Origin: Luteimonas sp. MC1750
Lineage (GTDB): Bacteria; Pseudomonadota; Gammaproteobacteria; Xanthomonadales; Xanthomonadaceae
Reading direction: 5' to 3'
NCBI RefSeq assembly: GCF_016615955.1
Contig: NZ_CP067113.1
Location: 1,240,001 to 1,304,000, forward strand
Length of the DNA: 64,000 bases
Shown: positions 1 to 7,629 of the stretch, piece by piece
How positions within the stretch are numbered: position 1 is the stretch's first letter
How the letters are laid out: every line of letters begins with the position of its first letter
The notes under the pieces: generated by a model
Told to the model about the DNA's origin: nothing
The model's input: only the letters and a program-made list of their open reading frames with translations
Databases searched by the model: none
Program-made: the position numbers and the translations under genes

Positions 1-403
1 CCGAGTAGTCGGCCTGCAGCTTCTTGCGCGCGTCGTTGGTGTCGGTACCGACCAGGTTGAAGAACACGCGCATCGCGCGGCCGAGGGTCTCGCCGTTGGT
101 TTCCAGCGCGAGGATGGTGTTCTCGACGGTCGGCGGTTCCGGGTTGTCGGCGATCGCGCGCACTTCGGCGAGCTGCTCGGCCATGCCGGCGTCGAAGGCC
201 GGCGCGAAGTGCTCATCGCGGATCCGGTCGAAATGCGGGTACTGCAGCGGCAGGGTGCTGCGTGCCGCGAACGGGTTGCCCTTCAGGGCCTCGGCGCTGG
301 CGGCCATGGTGGACTCCGCGTCGGCGGTGGACTGGGCGAGGGCGGGCGACATGCCGGCCCCGGCGAGGGCGATGGCCAGGGCGAGCGACAGCGGATGCTT
401 CAT
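1..403 (-). CDS. dcp: M3 family peptidyl-dipeptidase (Dcp-like), 5' part only
   Basis: This is the N-terminal 134 residues of a minus-strand gene that runs off the left edge. The protein starts MKHPLSLALAIALAGAGM and has a clear Sec signal peptide with a likely cleavage after ALAQ. The mature part carries the segment NPFAARSTLPLQYPHFDRI and then DEHFAPAFDAGMAEQLAEV, which are typical of the N-terminal helical domain of periplasmic M3 metallopeptidases (oligopeptidase A / peptidyl-dipeptidase Dcp). The zinc motif HExxH would lie outside the window, so catalytic competence cannot be judged. Dcp is preferred over PrlC because the protein is exported. No downstream partner is visible; about 125 bases separate it from the stress-protein gene. 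Confidence 0.8.
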   Translation of the reverse strand, partial: MKHPLSLALAIALAGAGMSPALAQSTADAESTMAASAEALKGNPFAARSTLPLQYPHFDRIRDEHFAPAFDAGMAEQLAEVRAIADNPEPPTVENTILALETNGETLGRAMRVFFNLVGTDTNDARKKLQADYS

Positions 404-528
404 CGGGTGGTTCCTTGCGCGACTGAGTTCCCTAGGGTACCCGGTCAGGGCGGAGGCCCAACGTGACTAAAGCCATGGTCGGTGAAGGCCCGGCTGCAGC
501 CGCTCCCGCGGGGTGGCGACGGCCCGGC

Positions 529-951
529 TCAGCGGACGATGGTGACGGGGATGTCGGTCTGCGCGATGACCTTGCTGGAGACCGAGCCCAGCAGGATGCC
601 CTTGACCGAACCGCGGCCGTGGGAGCCCATGACCAGCAGGTCGACCTTGTTGTCGCGCGCGGCGGCGAGGATCGCGTCGGCGGGCTCGCCCACCACCGCG
701 AGTTCGCGCACCTCGGCCTTGCTGCGGGCCAGCGCGCGGCGCACCGGGGCCAGCATGCGCTCATGGTTTTCCGCATGGATCCGCTCCATCGCCTCGCGGC
801 CGATCTTGCTCACCACGCCCGGGAACGGGGCGGCGTCCACGGCGACCAGGACGATCCTGGCGGGCTTGGCGAGGCGCTTGGCCAGGGCGTTGGCGTGCTT
901 CGCGGCGCGGACGCTGATATCGCTGCCGTCGACGGCGACCAGGATCTTCAT
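529..951 (-). CDS. universal stress protein, UspA family (ATP-binding type)
   Basis: A 140-residue single-domain Usp. The N-terminus MKILVAVDGSDIS is the first beta strand with the conserved Asp. The C-terminal part holds the full ATP-binding signature G-2x-G-9x-G-S, seen as GSHGRG...LLGS near residues 114-128. That places it in the ATP-binding (MJ0577-like) subgroup rather than the UspA subgroup that lacks nucleotide. Such proteins are cytoplasmic dimers induced by starvation or stress, and the exact role here is unknown. It stands alone, with the peptidase gene downstream on the same strand and the flavodoxin reductase gene upstream. Confidence 0.9.
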   Translation of the reverse strand: MKILVAVDGSDISVRAAKHANALAKRLAKPARIVLVAVDAAPFPGVVSKIGREAMERIHAENHERMLAPVRRALARSKAEVRELAVVGEPADAILAAARDNKVDLLVMGSHGRGSVKGILLGSVSSKVIAQTDIPVTIVR

Positions 952-1021
952 GCGGGGTTTCCTTCGGCTTGTGCGTGTTGGGTCGGGATTCTACGCCGGT
1001 GGCCAGCGGCGGGTGCCGGGG

Positions 1022-1831
1022 CTACTTCTCGACGAAGGCCCGTTCGAAGACATAGTCGCCGATGGCGCCGATGCGCATCGAGGGCTTGAAGCCGCGGCCG
1101 TCGAGCAGCGCGCGGAAATCAGCCAGCATCCCCGGGCTGCCGCAGATCATCGCGCGGTCCTTCGCCGGGTCCAGCGCATCGAGCCCCAGGTCGGACATCA
1201 TCTGGCCGGTGGCCATCAGGTCGGTCAGGCGGCCACGCTGCTGGCGGCCGTCGAAGGTGAAGTCGGCGCGGGTCACCGCCGGGTAATAGACCAGGCGCTC
1301 GCGCAGGATGTCGCCCAGCAGTTCGTGCTGCGGCAGTTCCCTGACGATGTAGTCGCGGTAGCAGAGGTCGGCCTCGTGGCGGACGCCATGGCACAGCACC
1401 ACGCGCTCGAAGCGCTCGTAGGTCGCCGGATCCTTGATGACCGACATCCACGGCGCCAGCCCGGTCCCCGTGCCCAGCAGGTACAGGTTGCGGCCGGGGT
1501 GGAGATCGCTGATCAGCAGGGTGCCGGTCGGCTTGCGGCCGATCAGCACCTCGTCGCCGGGCTGGATGTGCTGCAGGCGCGAGGTCAGCGGACCATCCGG
1601 CACCTTGATGCTGAAGAATTCGAGCTGCTCCTCCCAGTTCGCGCTGGCGATCGAGTACGCGCGCATCAGCGGCTTGCTGCCGCCGCCCGGCTGTTCCACC
1701 GGCAGGCCGATCATCACGAACTGCCCGTTCTCGAAACGGAAGCCGTCGTCGCGGGTCGTGGTGAAGCTGAAGTAGTCGTCCGTCCAGTGACGGACGTCCA
1801 GCACCGTCTCGGTGCCAAACGCGGAAGACAT
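1022..1831 (-). CDS. fpr: ferredoxin--NADP reductase, bacterial Fpr type
   Basis: About 269 residues. It shows the FAD-binding RAYSIAS motif near residue 50, the NADP-binding segment LGTGTGLAPWMS, a CGSPGML motif in the nucleotide domain, and the C-terminal ending VFERAFVEK typical of subclass I bacterial FNRs (Azotobacter/Pseudomonas FprA). It should pass electrons between NADPH and ferredoxin or flavodoxin in the cytoplasm, supporting Fe-S and oxidative-stress metabolism. The start at 1831 (MSSAFGTETVLDV) is chosen because family members begin there; an in-frame ATG 12 codons upstream (1867) would add only a non-conserved tail. It is monocistronic, with the ABC exporter upstream on the same strand. 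Confidence 0.9.
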   Translation of the reverse strand: MSSAFGTETVLDVRHWTDDYFSFTTTRDDGFRFENGQFVMIGLPVEQPGGGSKPLMRAYSIASANWEEQLEFFSIKVPDGPLTSRLQHIQPGDEVLIGRKPTGTLLISDLHPGRNLYLLGTGTGLAPWMSVIKDPATYERFERVVLCHGVRHEADLCYRDYIVRELPQHELLGDILRERLVYYPAVTRADFTFDGRQQRGRLTDLMATGQMMSDLGLDALDPAKDRAMICGSPGMLADFRALLDGRGFKPSMRIGAIGDYVFERAFVEK

Positions 1832-1889
1832 GCGGATATGGGCCGGAGGGGAGGGAAACCGGCCCATTGTACGCCGCTGCCGCGGCCCG

Positions 1890-3785
1890 TCAGCGGTAGC
1901 CCGCGGCCTGCAGTTCGAACAGCTCGGCGTAGCGGCCGCCCTCGGCCATCAGCTGGTCGTGGGTGCCGCTGGCCTCGATGCGGCCATCGCCCATCACCAG
2001 GATCCGGTCGGCCATGCGCACGCTGGAGAAGCGGTGCGAGATCAGCACCGTGGTGCGGTTGTCGGACAGCTCGCGGAAGCGCTGGAAGACCTCGTATTCG
2101 CTGCGCGCGTCGAGCGCCGCGGTCGGCTCGTCGAGGATCATCACCTGGGCGTCGCGCATGTACGCGCGGGCGATCGCGATCTTCTGCCACTGGCCGCCGG
2201 AGAGGTCCACGCCCGTCTTGAAACGGCGACCGATCACCTGCTCGTAGCCACGCGGCAGGCCCGCGATGACCTCGTCGGCCATGGCGCGGCGCGCGGCCGC
2301 CTCGATGCGCGGGCGGTCGTCCATCGCGTCGATCTGGCCGACGCCGATGTTCTCGGCCGCGGTCATGTGGAAGCGCACGAAGTCCTGGAAGATCACCCCG
2401 ATGTTGGCGCGCAGGTCGTCCAGGTCGTAGTCGCGCAGGTCGCGGCCGTCGAGCAGGATGCGGCCCTCGTCGGGGTCGTACAGGCGCGCCAGCAGCTTGA
2501 CCAGGGTGGTCTTGCCGGCGCCGTTCTCGCCGACCAGGGCCAGCACCTCGCCCGCGCGCAGCTCGAGGTCCACGTGGCGCAGCGCCCAGCGCGTGGCCTC
2601 GGGGTAGCGGAAACCGACGTCCTCGAAGACGAAGCCCGTGGCAACCGGCCGCGGGATCGCGGATGCACCGGGCCTGGACACGATCTCCGGCTCGATCTCG
2701 AAGAAGGAATACAGGTCATCCAGGTACATGGCCTGGCCGGCCACCTGCGAGAAGCCCACCAGCAGGCCTTCCAGCAGCTGGCGCAGGCGGCGGAAGCTGC
2801 CGGCGAGGAAGGTCAGGTCGCCGATGGTGAAGTCGCCGCGGACCGTCCGCCAGGCGATATAGGCATAGGCGACGTAGTAGCCCAGGGTCCCCAGCGCCGC
2901 GAGCAGGGTGCCCCAGACGGCGCGCCGCCGCGCCAGGCGGCGGTTCGCGACCAGGAAGGCCTGCGACAGCGTGCGGAAGCGCTCCACCAGGAAGTGGTGC
3001 AGCCCGAAGATCTTCACTTCCTTGGCGGTGTCGACGCTGGCGCCGGTCTGGCGCAGGTATTCGAGCTGGCGGCGCTCGGCCGTCCACTGGAAGTTGAGCG
3101 AATAGTTCAGCGCGTTGAAGTGCGATTCGCCGATGAAGGCGGGGATCAGGGCCACCGCCAGCAGCAGGATCAGCCATGGCGCGTAGACCAGCAGCCCGGC
3201 GGCGAAGCTGATGATGGTGATGATGTCCTGCACCTGGCCGAACAGCTGGCCCATCAGGTTCATCCGGCCCATGGTCTGGCGCCGCGCGCGGTCGAGCTTG
3301 TCCTGCAGCTCCGGATCCTCGAAGTCCTCGAGGTCGAGCGTGGCCGCATGCTCCATCAGGCGCACGCTCGCGGCGTTGGTGAACATCTCCGACAGCACCT
3401 GGTCGCAGTACGACACCCCGCGGCCGAGCAGGTCGGACAGGATCGCCAGGCCGAATTCGGCGGCCAGCAGCACGGCCAGCGGATCGAGCACGCCGCTGCG
3501 CCATGCCTCGGCGATGCCGCCATCGATGGCGCCCGTGCCCACCAGGCCGATCGCCTCGTCGATGATCAGCTTGCCCAGGTAGAGCATCGCCACCGGCAGC
3601 AGCGCCCGCAGCAGGCGCAGCGTCATGGTGGCGATGGTCAGCGGGCGGCTGGTGCGCCAGATCTCGCGCAGGAAGGGCGGAAGGTTCCCCAGTGCGTCGA
3701 CCCGCTCGCGGAACGAGGGGCGTCCGGCCTGGGGATCGGGTGCGGGCGTGGTGCGGGCGGCGGCACCGGGGGCTGGGGTCGACAT
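1890..3785 (-). CDS. ABC exporter, fused membrane and ATPase domains
   Basis: 631 residues with the half-transporter layout: a transmembrane domain of roughly six helices (about residues 45-340) followed by one nucleotide-binding domain. The Walker A motif is GENGAGKTTLVKLL, the signature is LSGGQWQKIAIARA, and Walker B is VMILDEPTAALD, followed by the H-loop in LISHRF. Homodimerisation is expected. The substrate cannot be read from sequence. There is no adjacent accessory protein or peptidase domain, so a lipid or drug exporter is only a guess. The first 25 residues are Ala/Pro-rich and cytosolic. It is probably transcribed alone; the DUF4097 gene lies 55 bases upstream. Confidence 0.88.
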   Translation of the reverse strand: MSTPAPGAAARTTPAPDPQAGRPSFRERVDALGNLPPFLREIWRTSRPLTIATMTLRLLRALLPVAMLYLGKLIIDEAIGLVGTGAIDGGIAEAWRSGVLDPLAVLLAAEFGLAILSDLLGRGVSYCDQVLSEMFTNAASVRLMEHAATLDLEDFEDPELQDKLDRARRQTMGRMNLMGQLFGQVQDIITIISFAAGLLVYAPWLILLLAVALIPAFIGESHFNALNYSLNFQWTAERRQLEYLRQTGASVDTAKEVKIFGLHHFLVERFRTLSQAFLVANRRLARRRAVWGTLLAALGTLGYYVAYAYIAWRTVRGDFTIGDLTFLAGSFRRLRQLLEGLLVGFSQVAGQAMYLDDLYSFFEIEPEIVSRPGASAIPRPVATGFVFEDVGFRYPEATRWALRHVDLELRAGEVLALVGENGAGKTTLVKLLARLYDPDEGRILLDGRDLRDYDLDDLRANIGVIFQDFVRFHMTAAENIGVGQIDAMDDRPRIEAAARRAMADEVIAGLPRGYEQVIGRRFKTGVDLSGGQWQKIAIARAYMRDAQVMILDEPTAALDARSEYEVFQRFRELSDNRTTVLISHRFSSVRMADRILVMGDGRIEASGTHDQLMAEGGRYAELFELQAAGYR

Positions 3786-3840
3786 CGGCCCATGATGCCG
3801 CCTGCCGCGTGAGCGCGGGAAGGACGCCGCGCGGCGGCGC

Positions 3841-4752
3841 TTACTCCATCACCAGGCGCACGTCGCCGGAGAAGGTCTCGACCGCGATCGAGGCGTCACC
3901 CGTGCCGTAGCGGTGCTCGAGGCTCGCGCCCGGGCCGTAGCGCTTGCGCACCACGTTGGCACCCGGAGCGTCGATGTCGCCGCTGAAGGTGGAGGCCTCG
4001 ACCCGCGCCGAGGCACTGGCCGGGAGCGCCAGGCGCAGGTCGCCGCTGACCGATTCGAAGCGGAAGCGGCCGGCGTCGGCGATGCCGCTGCGCACGCTGG
4101 CGTCGCCCGACACCGTGCTCAGCTCCAGCCGCGCAAGGCGCTCGCCGCGGGTGTCCACGTCGATGTTGCCCGACACCGTTTCCACGTCCACGGTGCCGGC
4201 GATGCGGCCACGCAGCAGGAGCTTGCCGCTGACGCTGTCGACCTCGACGTCGCGGCTGTTGAGGTTGAGCCGCAGGTCGCCGCTCACGCTCTCGATCGAG
4301 GCCTTGCGCGGCGCGCCCACCGCGACCACGGTGCCGCTGACGCTGTCGACCTCCAGTTCGTCGCCGGCGATGCCCTGCACGTCGACGTCCGCGGCCACCG
4401 AGTCGACGTCGAGGCTCGCCTGGCGCGGGATCTCCAGCACCAGGGTGGTCGGCTCGCTGTTGTGGCTGTTGCGCGGGTAGCGCACGCGCACCGCGAGCTT
4501 GCGGCCGCTGCCGTCGATCTCCAGGCGCTCGACGCCGTCACCGAGGCTGCCGCTGATGCGCACTTCGTTGCGCTCCCAGGTGCGGACCTCGATCCGCCCC
4601 TTGAGGTTGGTCACTTCGACTTCGCCGCGTGCGTCGAGCGGCCGGGTTTCGTTGATCGGCGTGGCCGCGAAGGCGGGGCGCACGAGGCCAGCGGAGGCAA
4701 GGGCACCGAGGGCAAGGCCCGCGAGGGCGAGGCCGGCAAGGGATCGGGTCAT
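3841..4752 (-). CDS. secreted DUF4097 beta-repeat protein
   Basis: 303 residues with an N-terminal signal peptide (LAGLALAGLALGALASAG, cleavage near AFA-ATP). The mature protein is a right-handed beta-repeat built on a recurrent 'S-V-S-G-D/N/K-L/V' unit: VDSVSGTV, IESVSGDL, VDSVSGKL, VETVSGNI, LSTVSGDA, FESVSGDL, ASTFSGDI, VETFSGDV. This is the DUF4097 ('toastrack') pattern, a family often encoded beside ECF sigma / anti-sigma pairs. It should be periplasmic or surface-exposed; no enzymatic residues are evident. It is the third gene of the operon that begins with the ECF sigma factor, 14 bases after the anti-sigma-like gene, which suggests an envelope output or sensing role. Confidence 0.85.
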   Translation of the reverse strand: MTRSLAGLALAGLALGALASAGLVRPAFAATPINETRPLDARGEVEVTNLKGRIEVRTWERNEVRISGSLGDGVERLEIDGSGRKLAVRVRYPRNSHNSEPTTLVLEIPRQASLDVDSVAADVDVQGIAGDELEVDSVSGTVVAVGAPRKASIESVSGDLRLNLNSRDVEVDSVSGKLLLRGRIAGTVDVETVSGNIDVDTRGERLARLELSTVSGDASVRSGIADAGRFRFESVSGDLRLALPASASARVEASTFSGDIDAPGANVVRKRYGPGASLEHRYGTGDASIAVETFSGDVRLVME

Positions 4753-4766
4753 GGGACTCTCCTGGG

Positions 4767-5393
4767 TCAGGCCTGGCGCAGGCTGAGCGCGAGGCGGTGG
4801 GCGTAGATGCGCTGCAGCCGGTGGAGCAGGTGCAGGGCGTCGGGATCACGGGCGAGGGCGGCGCGGACTTCGGTGGCGCTGCGCGCGAGCTCGGCGTCCA
4901 GGCCGGCGGCGGCCAACGGCGGGCCGCTCGTGCCCGCGTCGGCGACCAGGCCGGCGCTGCCGGCCGCGACCTCGCGCAGCGCGCCCTGGTACTCGCGCGC
5001 CAGCGCATCGGCGGCGCGCAGCAGGGGCGCGTCGGCGTCGGCGACCGGGCCTGTCGCCACGATGGCCTCCGGCGCCGGTGGCGGCGCCTGCGGCGCGACC
5101 GCCCCGGGCCAAAGCTGCCAGCCGATGCCGGTCGCGAGCACCACCGCGGCGGCTGCGGCGTAGCGGGCGTTGCGCAGCGCGAAGGCCGGGCGGCGCCCGA
5201 CGAGTCGCGGCACCCGCATGGGCGCGTGCCCTGGCGCCTGCGTGGCCGGGCCACGCGGCTGCAGCCGGCCAGCGATGCCGGGCCACAGGTCGCGCCCCGG
5301 TGCCGCGTCCACGCGCAGGCCGCGCAGGCCGCATGCAAGGGTTTCGGGCAAGGGTCCGGTCTCGTTCTTCAGCTCGTTCGGGCCGGTGTTCAT
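4767..5393 (-). CDS. putative membrane anti-sigma factor
   Basis: 208 residues with one predicted membrane helix around residues 76-97 (AAAAAVVLATGIGWQLW). The N-terminal cytoplasmic part is short and Pro/Arg-rich, and an Ala-rich helical periplasmic domain follows. I see no zinc-type HxxxCxxC motif, so it is not a classic ZAS anti-sigma. Assignment rests on context: it overlaps the stop of the ECF sigma gene by 4 bases (ATGA-type coupling) and precedes a DUF4097 gene, the common sigma / anti-sigma / DUF4097 order. Function is therefore inferred; the sequence alone would be 'hypothetical membrane protein'. Confidence 0.6.
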   Translation of the reverse strand: MNTGPNELKNETGPLPETLACGLRGLRVDAAPGRDLWPGIAGRLQPRGPATQAPGHAPMRVPRLVGRRPAFALRNARYAAAAAVVLATGIGWQLWPGAVAPQAPPPAPEAIVATGPVADADAPLLRAADALAREYQGALREVAAGSAGLVADAGTSGPPLAAAGLDAELARSATEVRAALARDPDALHLLHRLQRIYAHRLALSLRQA

Positions 5394-5965
5394 GCTGTGT
5401 CTCCAAGGCGTGCGCGGAGCAGCCCGCGGGCGCGGTGCAGCTGGGATTTGGAACTGCCGGTCGCCATGTCGAGGGCCGCGCCGATTTCGCCGTGGGTCCA
5501 GCCTTCGATGTCGTGGAGCACCAGCACGGCGCGGGCGCGCGGCGGAAGGGTGGCGACCGCACGCGCGAGATCGATGGCGAGCGACCCGCCGTGGCCCGGG
5601 GATCCGGCCGCCGGCAGGGCGTCGAGCGCGGCGGCGTCGTCACCGTCGAGCGCAGGCCGGACACGCCTGGCGCGCAGGTCCATCAGCGCGACGTTGACCG
5701 CCAGGCGGTGCAGCCAGGTGCCGAAGGCCGCGTCGCCGCGCCAGCCGGGCAGGGCCTGCCAGGCGCGCAGGAAGGCCTCCTGGACCAGGTCTTCGGCCCG
5801 CGCGCGCTGCCAGCCGGCCAGGCGCAGCACCACGCCGTGGACGCGTGCGCTGTGGCGGCGGTAGAGCGCCTCGAACGCCGCCGTATCGCCGGCCGCGGCG
5901 GCCAGCGCCAGGGCGTGGTCGCCGTCCCCGGCGTCGGTCGCCGGGGCTTGCGGGCTTTCGGTCAT
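5390..5965 (-). CDS. ECF-type RNA polymerase sigma factor
   Basis: About 191 residues. Region 2 is seen in EALYRRHSARVHGVV through DLVQEAFLRAWQALP and WLHRLAVNVALMDLR. Region 4 is seen in TLPPRARAVLVLHDIEG, and the helix-turn-helix is HGEIGAALDMATGSSKSQLH. It lacks regions 1 and 3, as in extracytoplasmic-function sigma factors. The start at 5965 (MTESPQ) is favoured because an ECF-like promoter ends near 5987, leaving room only for a short leader; in-frame ATGs at 5980 and further upstream are possible. It overlaps the anti-sigma-like gene, so the two are probably translated together and autoregulated. Confidence 0.88.
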   Translation of the reverse strand: MTESPQAPATDAGDGDHALALAAAAGDTAAFEALYRRHSARVHGVVLRLAGWQRARAEDLVQEAFLRAWQALPGWRGDAAFGTWLHRLAVNVALMDLRARRVRPALDGDDAAALDALPAAGSPGHGGSLAIDLARAVATLPPRARAVLVLHDIEGWTHGEIGAALDMATGSSKSQLHRARGLLRARLGDTA

Positions 5966-5986
5966 GGCGGCATCGAGCATACCCAG

Positions 5987-6014
5987 TCGGATGCAGCGTC
6001 GCGGCGAAAGGTTC
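5987..6014 (-). promoter_or_regulatory. candidate ECF (RpoE-like) autoregulatory promoter
   Basis: On the minus strand GAACCT (6014-6009) and TCCGA (5991-5987) are separated by 17 bases, resembling the GAACTT-N16/17-TCTGA form of RpoE-type promoters. It lies about 20 bases before the preferred start of the ECF sigma gene, as expected for autoregulation. The match is partial (one mismatch in each box). Confidence 0.4.
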
Positions 6015-6071
6015 AAGCCCCGGGGGCGGCCGGCTTAAAATGGGCGTCCAAGCACGCCATCCGAGCCCGCC

Positions 6072-7598
6072 GTGACCCAGATCCGCCAGGAAGACTTCAT
6101 CCAGAGCGTCGCCGACGCCCTGCAGTACATCAGCTACTACCACCCGGTGGACTACATCCGGAACCTGGCGGCCGCGTACGAGCGCGAGGAGTCCCCGGCG
6201 GCCAAGGACGCGATGGCGCAGATCCTGATCAACTCGCGCATGTGCGCCGAGGGCCACCGGCCGATCTGCCAGGACACCGGGATCGTCACCGTGTTCCTGG
6301 AGATCGGCATGGAGGTGACGTGGCCGGACGCCACGATGGGCGTGGAAGAGATGGTCAACGCGGGCGTGCGCCGCGCCTACAACCTGCCCGAAAACAAGCT
6401 GCGTGCCTCGGTGCTGGCGGACCCGGCCGGCGCGCGCCGCAACACCGGCGACAACACCCCGGCGATCGTCAACTTCAAGGTGGTGCCCGGCGGCAAGGTC
6501 GACGTGATCGTGGCCGCCAAGGGCGGTGGTTCGGAGGCGAAGTCGAAGTTCGCCATGCTCAATCCTTCCGACTCCGTCGTCGACTGGGTGCTGAAGACGG
6601 TGCCGACCATGGGCGCCGGCTGGTGCCCGCCGGGCATGCTCGGCATCGGCATCGGCGGCACCGCCGAGAAGGCGATGCTGCTGGCCAAGGAAGCGCTGAT
6701 GGAGCCGATCGACATCGTCGACCTCAAGGCCCGCGGCGCGTCGACCCGCCTGGAGGAGATGCGCCTGGAGATCTTCGACAAGGTCAACGCACTCGGCATC
6801 GGCGCGCAGGGCCTGGGCGGCCTGACCACCGTGCTCGACATCAAGATCAGGGACTACCCGACCCACGCGGCCAACCTGCCGGTGGCGATGATCCCCAACT
6901 GCGCGGCCACCCGGCACGCGCACTTCAGCCTCGACGGCAGCGGACCGGTGATGCTGGATCCGCCGTCGCTGGAGGACTGGCCGAAGATCACCTGGGACGC
7001 GTCCAAGGGCCGCCGAGTCGACCTCGACACCGTGACCCGGGACGAGGTCGCCGCCTGGCAGCCCGGTGAGACCCTGCTTCTCAACGGCCGGCTCCTGACC
7101 GGCCGCGACGCCGCGCACAAGCGCATGGTCGACATGCTCAACCGCGGCGAGTCACTGCCGGTCGACCTGGCCGGGCGCTTCATCTATTACGTCGGCCCGG
7201 TCGATCCGGTGGCCGGCGAAGTGGTGGGTCCGGCCGGCCCGACCACGGCCACGCGCATGGACAAGTTCACCGACCAGATCCTGTCGGAAACGGGGCTGTT
7301 CGGCATGGTCGGCAAGGCCGAGCGCGGCCCCGCGGCGATCGAGGCGATCCGCAGGCACCGGTCGGCCTACCTGATGGCGGTGGGGGGCTCGGCCTACCTG
7401 GTGTCGAAGGCGATCAAGGCGGCCCGCGTGGTCGCGTTCGAGGACCTCGGCATGGAGGCGATCTACGAGTTCACCGTGCAGGACATGCCGGTGACCGTGG
7501 CGGTCGACGCCGCAGGCGTCTCGGTGCACGAGACCGGGCCGCGGGAGTGGCAGTCGCGGATCGGCAAGATCCCGCTGAAGATGATTGCCACGGCCTGA
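6072..7598 (+). CDS. fumA: class I (iron-sulfur) fumarate hydratase
   Basis: 508 residues, the usual length for the fused alpha-beta class I fumarase that interconverts fumarate and malate in the TCA cycle. The three cysteines expected to bind the [4Fe-4S] cluster are present in HRPICQDTG (about residue 67), GWCPPG (about 184) and PNCAATRHAH (about 278). The C-terminal beta domain has GRDAAHKR, YYVGPVDPV and GPTTATRMDKF. The start is GTG at 6072. An AT-rich TTAAAAT about 35 bases upstream could be the -10 of its promoter in the gap shared with the divergent sigma gene. It is a single-gene unit followed by a REP copy. Confidence 0.95.
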   Translation: MTQIRQEDFIQSVADALQYISYYHPVDYIRNLAAAYEREESPAAKDAMAQILINSRMCAEGHRPICQDTGIVTVFLEIGMEVTWPDATMGVEEMVNAGVRRAYNLPENKLRASVLADPAGARRNTGDNTPAIVNFKVVPGGKVDVIVAAKGGGSEAKSKFAMLNPSDSVVDWVLKTVPTMGAGWCPPGMLGIGIGGTAEKAMLLAKEALMEPIDIVDLKARGASTRLEEMRLEIFDKVNALGIGAQGLGGLTTVLDIKIRDYPTHAANLPVAMIPNCAATRHAHFSLDGSGPVMLDPPSLEDWPKITWDASKGRRVDLDTVTRDEVAAWQPGETLLLNGRLLTGRDAAHKRMVDMLNRGESLPVDLAGRFIYYVGPVDPVAGEVVGPAGPTTATRMDKFTDQILSETGLFGMVGKAERGPAAIEAIRRHRSAYLMAVGGSAYLVSKAIKAARVVAFEDLGMEAIYEFTVQDMPVTVAVDAAGVSVHETGPREWQSRIGKIPLKMIATA

Positions 7599-7603
7599 GG
7601 AGC

Positions 7604-7629
7604 GATCGCGGCTGTAACCGCTCCTACAG
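7604..7629 (-). repeat. REP palindrome, single copy
   Basis: One copy of the window's REP family (minus orientation, with an A replacing the usual G in the stem, CTGTAACCGCT). It sits between two convergent genes, and its TAG triplet (7626-7624 on the minus strand) is the stop codon of the phospholipase D-family gene. Confidence 0.85.

Noticed and set aside
488..512. REP-like sequence near the stress-protein gene (GGCTGCAGCCGCTCCCGCG)
   Set aside because: It lacks the TACAG/GTAG part and has several changes; it may be a decayed copy but cannot be distinguished from chance.
1812..3812. Long plus-strand open frame of about 666 codons opposite the ABC exporter
   Set aside because: It is the antisense frame of a clear ABC gene in GC-rich DNA, rich in Gln/His/Ala/Arg/Asp with no domain; several similar antisense frames (482-2221, 5078-7069, 21895-23874, 43623-45953) were rejected for the same reason.
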